A DNA stretch of 6,635 nucleotides from CAYQPF01 sp964419225 (GTDB lineage: Bacteria > Cloacimonadota > Cloacimonadia > Cloacimonadales > CAYQPF01). Positions within the stretch are counted from its first letter, which is position 1, and each line of letters starts with the position of its first letter. Made by a program: the position numbers and the translations under genes. Under the pieces are notes generated by a model. It was not told where the DNA came from, ran no database searches, and saw only the letters and a program-made list of their open reading frames with translations. Location of the stretch: the NCBI GenBank assembly GCA_964419225.1, contig CAYQPF010000216.1, forward strand, positions 1 through 6,635, in the 5' to 3' direction. Shown in pieces: positions 1-6,487 of the stretch.

Positions 1-574
1 ATTTTGAGGAAAAGTATCAAACAGAGCTATATAATTATGAAAATGATTCAAAATCTATAATGCTTGAAGACAGCCTAAGAAGTATATTAACAAGAAAACC
101 CGTTTTGCTATTGATGGTGCATCAGCTGTAAATTACTCATTTGATAATAACGACTTCTCTTCAAAAAGATTTAATAGATTTGGTATTTGGTCAACCTTAA
201 GTTGGACACCAGCATCATGGGGGACTGGAAAGACAAATAATTGTACTGTTTATTTAGTGGGACGTTATATGAAAGATCGTAATCTTGTTGGAATTAATAA
301 CAATTATATGAAACAAAAGTATTCAGATTTTGGGGGAAAATTGGAGTTGGCCTTGGATGGTTTAACTATATCTTATGAATTTGTAAAAAGAATGGGAGTT
401 CCCCATAAAAAAGAAAGCTTAAATCGTTCTTCTACATTATTTAAATATAAATTGAATGATAACTTATATTTAACAAGTGCTTTGGGAAAGAATTTTGGAG
501 ATGTAAATAATCTAATTGCTCAAATCGGTGTTAATTGGGGCTTTAAAACTGGTAATGAAAATGTATTACTGTAG
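1..574 (+). pseudogene. 3' fragment of an outer-membrane beta-barrel-like protein, frameshifted
   Basis: Seen: reading frame 3 is open from the window edge to a stop at 129-131. Frame 2 is open from 68 to the TAG at 572-574. Restoring one base in the AAAACCC run at 95-101 joins them into a continuous sequence (...TRKP then RFAIDGASAVNYSF...). The frame-2 part has alternating aromatic/polar strands, turns rich in N, D and G, and a terminal strand LIAQIGVNWGFK, which is the look of the last strands of a Gram-negative outer-membrane barrel. A GTG at 257 could serve as a start, but homologous-looking sequence continues upstream of it, so it is internal. The 5' end lies outside the window. Inference: the C-terminal part of a barrel-type outer-membrane protein, decayed or carrying a sequencing error. 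The family is not identified. The protein ends nine residues after the barrel-like strand instead of on an aromatic residue, which is unusual for Bam-recognised barrels. Confidence 0.5.
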
Positions 575-1095
575 AAAAAGAATCGAAAGAGTAGATCTCT
601 AAGAAAAAAACAAAAATTAAGTAGAAAAGCAGAAAAAAAGTGAGTTTAACGATTTAAAAGAAAGAGTAAAAGTGAGAGAATTGGAAACCGAGGCACATAT
701 TCATATACGAGCAATAAATCAAGTAAGGGGCTAAAGGGATGCTAAAGAGCATTGTATGGGATGGAATTTAGGAAATTTAGCAAAAACAGAAGAGATTTTT
801 ATGAAAATTTATGAGATTTTCGTGAATGTTTTGCAGTATTTGGCAATATGTTATATAAGAAAAATGGTTAGTAGTATGATAAAAAGATTTTTTGCACTAT
901 CCATTAATGAATTCGATCGATTTTAATTAATCATTATGACAATTCCTTAAAAAAACACAATTGTTGGGAAACACCTCATAAAACACATAGAATATTTTCC
1001 TGCAGAACTATCCAATCTTATTGGATGAGTGGCTTATTTGGAATATACTCAATTGGAAAAAATAGATAAAAATGAGTCTCTTTAAAATCAAATTA
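575..1095. other. Gene-free degenerate stretch
   Basis: No reading frame longer than a few dozen codons exists here on either strand. The stretch is A-rich at 575-640. A 37-codon open stretch on the + strand (621-734, containing NDLKERVKVRELETEAH) looks like a charged coiled-coil fragment of the kind found at transposase N-termini, but I cannot place it in a family. An imperfect inverted repeat centred on CGATCG lies at 903-931. The texture (short open runs interrupted by stops) suits decayed mobile DNA, as does the recombinase relic that follows. Confidence 0.4.
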
Positions 1096-1320
1096 AATAC
1101 AGACAGGCAAGAAATAGCACTATCTGAATTAGAAATGCACAAAGCTTCATAGAGAAAGTCTCAAGTAAGAAGGCTGATTTTCCACAACTTAAAAAGATGC
1201 TTGAATATATATGTAAGAGTGATGCTGTTTATATGGAGAGCATCTCTCAGTTAGTTAGAAGTACCAGAGATCTTTTTCTCTAGTTCAACAACAGGAGGAT
1301 AAATATTTATAACTAATTTC
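1096..1320 (+). pseudogene. Relic of a serine recombinase (resolvase/invertase family), N-terminal catalytic domain
   Basis: Seen: three consecutive frame segments each give resolvase-like sequence. Positions 1096-1145 read NTDRQEIALSELEMHK. From 1146 in another frame comes FIEKVSSKKADFPQLKKMLE, then a run containing SISQLVRSTRDLF that ends at the TAG at 1281-1283. From 1280 in the third frame come LVQQQEDK and, after a TAA, LISFEE. Known: resolvase/invertase N-terminal domains carry the order N-x-DRQ, then a F-x-EK-x-SGKK-x-RP-LKKML block, S-I-SRL-ARS, and an LV-QL-x-KG-x-x-F-x-SL-x-E block. All appear here in the right order and spacing. The upstream part with the catalytic Ser (usually in YARVS) is not recognisable; the VSLFKIKL-like bases just before 1096 may be its remains. 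Downstream of 1320 only faint similarity continues to about 1470. At least two frameshifts and several stops make it non-functional. Confidence 0.75.
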
Positions 1321-1537
1321 TTTTGAAGAGTATTGGCAAGAAGGGCAGATTTTTTGATTTAAGGAAACTAAAAGTGAAATTCTCTGTTTTTATTTACTCT
1401 AAGCATGGTAATTGGAGCATCAGTTCATCCAGGACTTAGAAGAGTTCAAATGATATAAATTCCTTGAAACCAGCACAGTAAATTTAAACACTAAGTGATT
1501 TAAATGAATTGAATTTATATAGCCAATAAAATAAATC
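1321..1537. other. Decayed tail of the recombinase relic and upstream spacer of the operon
   Basis: No intact gene. Positions 1390-1470 on the + strand read FLFTLSMVIGASVHPGLRRV in one frame, which loosely follows the helix after the resolvase catalytic core, but too weakly to annotate. From about 1480 the sequence is very AT-rich and leads into the operon promoter. Confidence 0.3.
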
Positions 1538-1565
1538 TTGACATAATTAATGGACTTTAGATAAT
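1538..1565 (+). promoter_or_regulatory. Sigma70-type promoter for the three-gene operon
   Basis: TTGACA at 1538-1543 is a perfect -35 hexamer. GATAAT at 1560-1565 matches the -10 consensus at five of six positions, with a 16-bp spacer. Transcription would start near 1572, about 20 bp before the start codon at 1595, giving a short leader that just contains the ribosome binding site. The Bacteroidota-type -33/-7 pattern (TTTG / TAnnTTTG) is not evident here. Confidence 0.6.
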
Positions 1566-1580
1566 TTTCCAAAATAGTCT

Positions 1581-1588
1581 AAAAGGAG
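1581..1588 (+). promoter_or_regulatory. Ribosome binding site of the sensor kinase gene
   Basis: AAAAGGAG ends six bases before ATG 1595. It fixes this ATG as the start; no other in-frame start upstream has such a site. Confidence 0.8.
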
Positions 1589-1594
1589 TATGTT

Positions 1595-4500
1595 ATGTAT
1601 CATTCAAATGAAAAAAGAACAAATTATGAATTACCAATTTTTTTATTTTGTTTAACTGGATGCAAACATTGTGATATTTCCTTTATAAAATTACAGAAAG
1701 TTTTCCAAGACAATCAAATCCAATTATTTAACAACTCCGTGGATTTTGAAATCATAAGAGATAAAGACAAGTTTTTAAGTTTTTTCGAATCTCTCAGATA
1801 TAAATTTGTAATACAATTAGATGATTATGAAATTGATCAAGATTTAGTTAATATAGTAAATATAAGTAATCTGATATATGTTTTAAGAAAGCATTCAAAC
1901 CAATCAAACGATAAATTAGCACATGAACAAATTGAAACAGAAGAAGTCGGCTTAATAGAATATTTTTCCCAAGAATTAAGTAATATAAACATTAAAGTAA
2001 AATTCTACTATATTTCGACTTCTGATATACCGAAAGTTGCAAATTCAGAAGTATGGTATGATGAAATTGAAAATTCTACACAAATTAAATTAGAAAACTA
2101 CTTAAAAAAACAGTCAAAGCAAGGAAAAATAATCTTTTGGGGGAAAAAATACAAATCTGACACGATTGGTGTACATCCTACTCCTGTTTACTTGAGTACT
2201 GATATAAAAGCAATACTAACAGCTTTTGTTCTAAGTGTAGTTTATGAAATATATGATTTCTTATCGAATAATCATTCTAAAGAAAATTGGGCTGATAAGA
2301 CTTTACACAGTATAGATTATGGAATTTCGCTAATTGATTGTAACGGTTACATTATTTGGGCAAATAAACGCAGAAAAATATTTCATAAAAATAACATAAT
2401 TGGAAAAAGATGCATTGATGAAGTTAATTGTAATCTTACTAATGATCCTCTTTTTCAGCACTGCATTGACAATAGAGATTGTTTAAATAAAAATGAAACA
2501 ATAAGAATTGATGATGTTAAAATTAGAGATTATAAAGGAAGGGAATACTATGTCAGTGTTGTGAATTCTGCATATATAGATAATAGGTTAAGTAGTCATA
2601 TAAGACAAAATCACCTTTGTCTTGTTAAAGTTGTTAGAAAAACTTATGATAAAAGCATAATAGATCAGCAGCGGGCAGAACTAACAACAGCCAATACATA
2701 TTCTTCATTTTTGCGACAATTAAATACAACATTCAGTGCACTATCCTTTAGAAATGTACAATATTTTGAAGCAGGAATAGATATAACCGAGAGTAGCAAG
2801 TTTACAACCGATTTCAATTTCCTAACTAGAAAATCTGATCTTGGTGAAAAAGATCAATATATTAAAAATGTTATTAATTTCCAAGAATTATGTACCTTCG
2901 AGGAGCACTATCCAAAGTTTTATACAAACGTCATAGTTTTGGAGTCTACAATATTTACGAGAGATTGTTTTGGCATTAACTTAGGATGCAGGGGAATACT
3001 TATTCCTTTGTTTTTCCAAGGGAAGCAAATTGGTGTGATAGTTGTTGACAATGGGGACAATTTAAAAAATGAGGAAATTGATAGATTGTTGCCTGAAGTA
3101 ATTGCAAGTTATACATCATTTTCTAACTTCCTTTCAGCTGTTATATTCGGGATTCAAGAAAGAGAGGTTTCAAACAGGTTATCAAAAATTGGTAAAATAT
3201 GTAATACAACAATAGGGGCAAAAAATATTATTAACAACCTGTTAAGGTCTGTTTGTAAAGATTTGAACTGTACAGCAGCCTCAATTTTTCAATATTGCCC
3301 TTCAAAACACACAAAACAAATTACAAGAAAGGAATTGTCATACTCAAAGGACATATCCATTCAAAAGTATAATCACATGAGTGAAGAGTATAATTTGCGA
3401 GAAAACATAACAGGTTTCTTTATTGACAGGTGTTTGAATGAATTTGCTAGTAAGCCAGATGCTGAGTTACCTTTACTAAATTTAGTGAATTTATCAAAAA
3501 CAAAAGAAAAGGTAACTATAAGTAATATATGGGATAATTTACAACAAAATGAGGAAATAAGTATCAATTTGACTTATCTTAAATCAGAACTTGACTTTTG
3601 TATAAAAAATGAGTTAGTATGTAGCGACAATACAGATATTCAGCTTTTATTCTGTCCACTAGTGTGCGATAATGCTGTGATAGGTTGTATTAGATTCCTT
3701 AATTACGGTAGAATACCTTTTTCGAAAATGGATATTCAGGTTATTAGTGCAGTTAGTAGCCACATTTCTATAATAATTAACGATGCCTGGAAATCTAACG
3801 AACACGATCAAACAATTTATGCTATTGCATCTACCTTAAATCAAAACTATAGTTTTGACAAGTTAATATCTGTTATTTGCTCTAATATTTTACTTAGAAT
3901 AAATTGTGAATCAATTGTGCTTCATAAGATTGATGAAACAAATAATCAATTAGATCCATATTTTTATATATCAAATAGTGAGAAAACTCATATAGAAGCT
4001 AATTTATTACCTCAGATAAATTTTAACAGCTCAACTTTTAACCTTTTAGCGGATAAAATATTGAATGATATTTCGAAAGATGATGTTATTCACCATGTTA
4101 CACATGGCGAATTTGACTCAGAGGCAATTTTTGGTACACTTTCTCAATCTACTAGACAGCAGTCATACCCTGATTGTGATTTTAAAGAAAAAAATATTAT
4201 TATTTTTGTATTTAAACAGGGACCAATAAAAATAGGATCTTTCATGGCTTTTTTGAGAGCTGAAACGAAAATATCAGAAGAAGATGAAAGGTTTTTTAGA
4301 ATTCTTCTGAGTTTTCTTAGAATTGCAATGATAAACACGCATGAACTTGATGTAAAGCAAGCTAGTCTAAGAATTTCGACTCATGAATTTGATAGTTTGA
4401 CTTCAAGTTTGCGGTATCTTACGTCTAATATTAATAGTAATATTGAAGACTATAATAAAAATAGATACAAATTAGAAAGTTTAAAAATTTATGATCAGAA

Positions 4501-5158
4501 TAATAAAAAAGTCAATATATTTGAGCAATTGGAAAAATATGGATATAAAAATTTTCTTTTTGTAGATGAGTCTTTTTCAACTGAATTAGAACAAATTGCT
4601 GAATTTGCTGAAGTTTTAAAGCTTCATGCAAATAGAACTTTTGAGGAAGACTTGAATACTTTAGAAAAAATTAGAATAAAGGATACTATGAAAAAGGTCA
4701 TCAGGCTTTTAACAGCTTTTTCAAGTGAAAAGGTTACTCATATTAGATTGAATTGCGATGATAAGTTGAACATCAAATTTTATAATACATACAGCAAAAT
4801 CTTAGAGCTTTGCCTTTATAACGTTCTTGAAAATGCAGTAAAATACTCGTTTAATGAATCAACAGTAATTTTCGAAGCTGCTATTGATTCATTGTTTGAA
4901 AATATCATTTTTACGGTTTCGAATACAGGTGTTCCAATCGAGCCAGAACAACGAGAACTTGTTTTCATAAGTGGTTGGCGAAGTCCAAATGTTCAAAATC
5001 TTGCAATAGGTAGAGGATTAGGGTGTAGTACAGTGAGAAATTTGTTAAGAAAATATTACAAAGGTAATGTTTCCTTGACACAATTAGCTAATCCAACTAT
5101 TTTTGAAATAAAAATTCCCTTAAATAGATTAGAGGTGGAAAATGAAAAGCAGATATAA
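1595..5158 (+). CDS. Soluble multi-sensor histidine kinase (CxxC alpha/beta domain - PAS - three GAF-like - H-box - HATPase_c)
   Basis: Predicted cytoplasmic sensor kinase of 1187 residues. Domains by eye: residues 1-225, an unassigned alpha/beta domain starting with a strand and C23-K-H-C26, placed like the CxxC of thioredoxin folds; 235-350, PAS-like (IDYGISLIDCNGYIIWAN); 365-520, GAF-like (GILIPLFFQGKQIGVIVVD); 525-732, second GAF-like (CPLVCDNAVIGCIRFLN); 735-915, a third, more diverged GAF-like unit; 917-945, H-box RISTHEFDSL with H930 as probable phosphoacceptor; 1046-1180, GHKL ATPase. In the ATPase the N-box is LYNVLENAVKYS (E1079, N1080), G1 is VSNTGVPI and G2 is GRGLG (1139-1143). 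In G1 the usual adenine-contacting Asp is Asn1110, a substitution also met in some active kinases. H930 and the N-box are about 150 residues apart, longer than usual. No clear transmembrane segment is present; 204-223 is hydrophobic but carries charged and polar residues. The gene overlaps the receiver gene by 17 bp, so the two are probably cognate. The input ligand is unknown. Confidence 0.85.
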   Translation: MYHSNEKRTNYELPIFLFCLTGCKHCDISFIKLQKVFQDNQIQLFNNSVDFEIIRDKDKFLSFFESLRYKFVIQLDDYEIDQDLVNIVNISNLIYVLRKHSNQSNDKLAHEQIETEEVGLIEYFSQELSNINIKVKFYYISTSDIPKVANSEVWYDEIENSTQIKLENYLKKQSKQGKIIFWGKKYKSDTIGVHPTPVYLSTDIKAILTAFVLSVVYEIYDFLSNNHSKENWADKTLHSIDYGISLIDCNGYIIWANKRRKIFHKNNIIGKRCIDEVNCNLTNDPLFQHCIDNRDCLNKNETIRIDDVKIRDYKGREYYVSVVNSAYIDNRLSSHIRQNHLCLVKVVRKTYDKSIIDQQRAELTTANTYSSFLRQLNTTFSALSFRNVQYFEAGIDITESSKFTTDFNFLTRKSDLGEKDQYIKNVINFQELCTFEEHYPKFYTNVIVLESTIFTRDCFGINLGCRGILIPLFFQGKQIGVIVVDNGDNLKNEEIDRLLPEVIASYTSFSNFLSAVIFGIQEREVSNRLSKIGKICNTTIGAKNIINNLLRSVCKDLNCTAASIFQYCPSKHTKQITRKELSYSKDISIQKYNHMSEEYNLRENITGFFIDRCLNEFASKPDAELPLLNLVNLSKTKEKVTISNIWDNLQQNEEISINLTYLKSELDFCIKNELVCSDNTDIQLLFCPLVCDNAVIGCIRFLNYGRIPFSKMDIQVISAVSSHISIIINDAWKSNEHDQTIYAIASTLNQNYSFDKLISVICSNILLRINCESIVLHKIDETNNQLDPYFYISNSEKTHIEANLLPQINFNSSTFNLLADKILNDISKDDVIHHVTHGEFDSEAIFGTLSQSTRQQSYPDCDFKEKNIIIFVFKQGPIKIGSFMAFLRAETKISEEDERFFRILLSFLRIAMINTHELDVKQASLRISTHEFDSLTSSLRYLTSNINSNIEDYNKNRYKLESLKIYDQNNKKVNIFEQLEKYGYKNFLFVDESFSTELEQIAEFAEVLKLHANRTFEEDLNTLEKIRIKDTMKKVIRLLTAFSSEKVTHIRLNCDDKLNIKFYNTYSKILELCLYNVLENAVKYSFNESTVIFEAAIDSLFENIIFTVSNTGVPIEPEQRELVFISGWRSPNVQNLAIGRGLGCSTVRNLLRKYYKGNVSLTQLANPTIFEIKIPLNRLEVENEKQI
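5131..5138 (+). promoter_or_regulatory. Ribosome binding site of the receiver gene, inside the kinase gene
   Basis: AGAGGTGG lies within the last codons of the kinase gene and sits a few bases before ATG 5142. It supports this start and translation coupled to the kinase. Confidence 0.7.
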
Positions 5159-5564
5159 TATACTTTTTATAGATGATGAAAAGAAAAAAATGCAATACCT
5201 TATAAAAGAATTGGAACGTTCTAACAAGTTTAAGGTTGACCTTTGCACTCAGATTTTAAATCTCGAAAGTATGCTGAAAGCTTTTACCTATGATTTAGCA
5301 ATCTTGGATATTATGATGGAACCAATATTGACGGAGGAACTTTATTATTCTAAAATTGAGTATAACTGCCATAATGCTGGTTTAGAATTAGGAATTCCCA
5401 TTTTGAATAGGTATAATCTACCCTTTATTATTTTTACGAATACATCTAAAGATAGGCTATCTGACAAACATTTTATTTTGATCAGCAACATGGAGTATCT
5501 TATTAAAAAGGATTTCGATGGTCCTTCTTTCAAAGAATATTTACTAAACATCCTAACTAAATAA
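5142..5564 (+). CDS. Stand-alone response-regulator receiver domain with an insertion
   Basis: A 140-residue single-domain receiver with every catalytic position: acidic pair D11-D12 after the first strand (ILFIDDE), phosphoacceptor D56 (DLAILDIMM), T99 at the end of strand 4 (FIIFTN), and K122/K123 at the end of strand 5 (YLIKKDF). After D56-IMMEP there is an insertion of roughly 20 residues (about 62-79) before NAGLELG, the segment that matches the usual dGlel helix start. The loop beside the phosphorylation site is therefore enlarged. There is no DNA-binding or enzymatic output domain and little room for one. The ATG lies 17 bp inside the kinase gene in another frame and has its own SD. 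Inference: it takes the phosphoryl group from the upstream kinase and acts through a protein partner, most likely the cyclase-like protein encoded next. It could alternatively be a phosphate sink. Confidence 0.85.
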   Translation: MKSRYNILFIDDEKKKMQYLIKELERSNKFKVDLCTQILNLESMLKAFTYDLAILDIMMEPILTEELYYSKIEYNCHNAGLELGIPILNRYNLPFIIFTNTSKDRLSDKHFILISNMEYLIKKDFDGPSFKEYLLNILTK

Positions 5565-5580
5565 TTTCAGCAGGTTTTGC

Positions 5581-5587
5581 TAAGGAG
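5581..5587 (+). promoter_or_regulatory. Ribosome binding site of the cyclase-like gene
   Basis: TAAGGAG ends five bases before ATG 5593 and fixes that start. It lies in the 28-bp gap after the receiver gene, which is too short to suggest a separate promoter. Confidence 0.75.
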
Positions 5588-5592
5588 TTAAA

Positions 5593-6351
5593 ATGAATTC
5601 AAGAAGCGTAAATAATAAAGAATTTTTGCCTCTTAAAGAAGGGTTCATATGCATGATAGATGTACTTGGTTATAAGAATCTGGAATTTGAGAAAGTTAGA
5701 GATTTGTGGGAAAACATCAGTGAAAGATTAAATATGACAAAAACCGAGCTAGCGAAAGCTAACATAAAGCTGGATACAGTATTTTTATCTGATACAATCA
5801 TTCTTTTTTTTTCACTAGACGTAGTTTCCAAAGATGTCAATTATTCCTCATTAGATACAGATTATTTACTTATCCTACTTTCCCTTGTTTTTTTTGTGTC
5901 TTCAGTACTGTTAGTAACAGGGCTGAAGTGCGGAATACTTCTTCGAGGAGCACTTAGCTATGGCGAGTTTGTTGTTGATAACAAATTAAATCTCTTTCAT
6001 GGTAAGGGTATGTTAGAAGCACACAAATGGTATGAGAGTACCGAATGGTCTGGAATAATAGTTTCACCTTCACTTGAGTTCCTAATTGATTCGCTTGTTT
6101 CAGAAATTGAATCATCCCTTTTGACAAAATTTATTACCAAATATTCTAAAATTCCATTCAAAAATGGATTTGACAACTCAGCTAAATATGCCATTAAATG
6201 GATTGATACAGATGTTGTTAAAAACAAGAAAAATACGGTTCTTCCATTGAACAAATACTTGTCTTCAGCATCTAGACTTTTATTAAGCCCTGATGTTATG
6301 AATAAAATAAGAAATACAAATGAATTTATAGAATTTATAAATTTATCATGA
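5593..6351 (+). CDS. Divergent class III nucleotidyl-cyclase-like protein (RGALSYGE type)
   Basis: A 252-residue protein. Seen in order: FICMIDVLGYKNL (18-30), TVFLSDTIILFFS (62-74), LRGALSYGEFVVD (117-129), HGKGMLEAHKWYE (136-148) and SGIIVSPSL (153-161). This order follows the class III cyclase fold: a first metal Asp in D-x-x-G-F/Y (here D23), a second metal Asp in the beta-hairpin (D67 in SDT, where cyclases have GD), then G-I-x-x-G-x, then G-x-x-x-N-x-A-x-R. In the last block the Asn and Arg that stabilise the transition state would be L141 and K145, so catalysis is uncertain or the substrate differs. The C-terminal 80 residues do not match anything I know. Residues 91-109 form a very hydrophobic helix, either buried in the fold or a possible membrane contact. 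The gene is last in the operon, 28 bp after the receiver, and is the likely output. I recognise the motif pattern from uncharacterised bacterial proteins. The fold call is moderate and the enzymatic call is weak. Confidence 0.6.
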   Translation: MNSRSVNNKEFLPLKEGFICMIDVLGYKNLEFEKVRDLWENISERLNMTKTELAKANIKLDTVFLSDTIILFFSLDVVSKDVNYSSLDTDYLLILLSLVFFVSSVLLVTGLKCGILLRGALSYGEFVVDNKLNLFHGKGMLEAHKWYESTEWSGIIVSPSLEFLIDSLVSEIESSLLTKFITKYSKIPFKNGFDNSAKYAIKWIDTDVVKNKKNTVLPLNKYLSSASRLLLSPDVMNKIRNTNEFIEFINLS

Positions 6352-6405
6352 CACTTTATTTAGGTAATATGACATCAACTGAAACGCATATCATATAGAG
6401 AATTT

Positions 6406-6427
6406 TAAAAAACTATCTGATTTTTTA
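6406..6427 (+). terminator. Possible weak terminator-like hairpin after the operon
   Basis: TAAAAAA (6406-6412) pairs perfectly with TTTTTTA (6421-6427) across an 8-base loop, about 55 bp after the last stop codon. The stem is A-T only and hence weak. The T-run could act in termination, but no GC-rich stem precedes it. Confidence 0.25.
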
Positions 6428-6463
6428 TTGTACAGTAACATCAACGCTACCACCTTACTTTAA

Positions 6464-6487
6464 TCCTCTCCATGACTAGGGAGAGGA
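6464..6487. repeat. Intergenic palindrome TCCTCTCC-N8-GGAGAGGA
   Basis: A perfect 8-bp inverted repeat (6464-6471 with 6480-6487) around an ATGACTAG loop. It is GC-rich relative to its surroundings. No T-run follows on either strand, so it is not a classical intrinsic terminator. Its form, and the AAGTAAGGTGGTAGCG text next to it on the - strand, resemble dispersed CCTCTCC/GGAGAGG intergenic palindromes scattered through many bacterial genomes. That it is repeated in this genome is inference, since only one copy is in the window. Confidence 0.5.

Noticed and set aside
257..574. A separate 105-residue gene starting at GTG 257
   Set aside because: Barrel-like protein sequence continues upstream in the same frame to 68 and joins another frame before that, so this is the tail of a longer broken gene.
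903..931. Imperfect inverted repeat centred on CGATCG as a recombination site
   Set aside because: Only short matched arms with gaps, not at the edge of any recognisable element.
1564..1575. ATTTT-CC-AAAAT inverted repeat overlapping the promoter, as an operator
   Set aside because: Five A-T pairs in very AT-rich DNA are expected by chance, and no regulator gene is present.
3373..3567. 64-codon open frame on the - strand
   Set aside because: Lies wholly inside the kinase gene opposite a GAF-like domain and shows no motif or RBS; it is a shadow. The same holds for the - strand frames at 4144-4338, 5345-5551 and 5997-6254.
5593..6351. Pycsar-type immune cyclase
   Set aside because: The cyclase resemblance is divergent, the transition-state Asn/Arg are missing, and no TM or TIR effector with a cyclic-nucleotide-binding domain lies beside it in the window.
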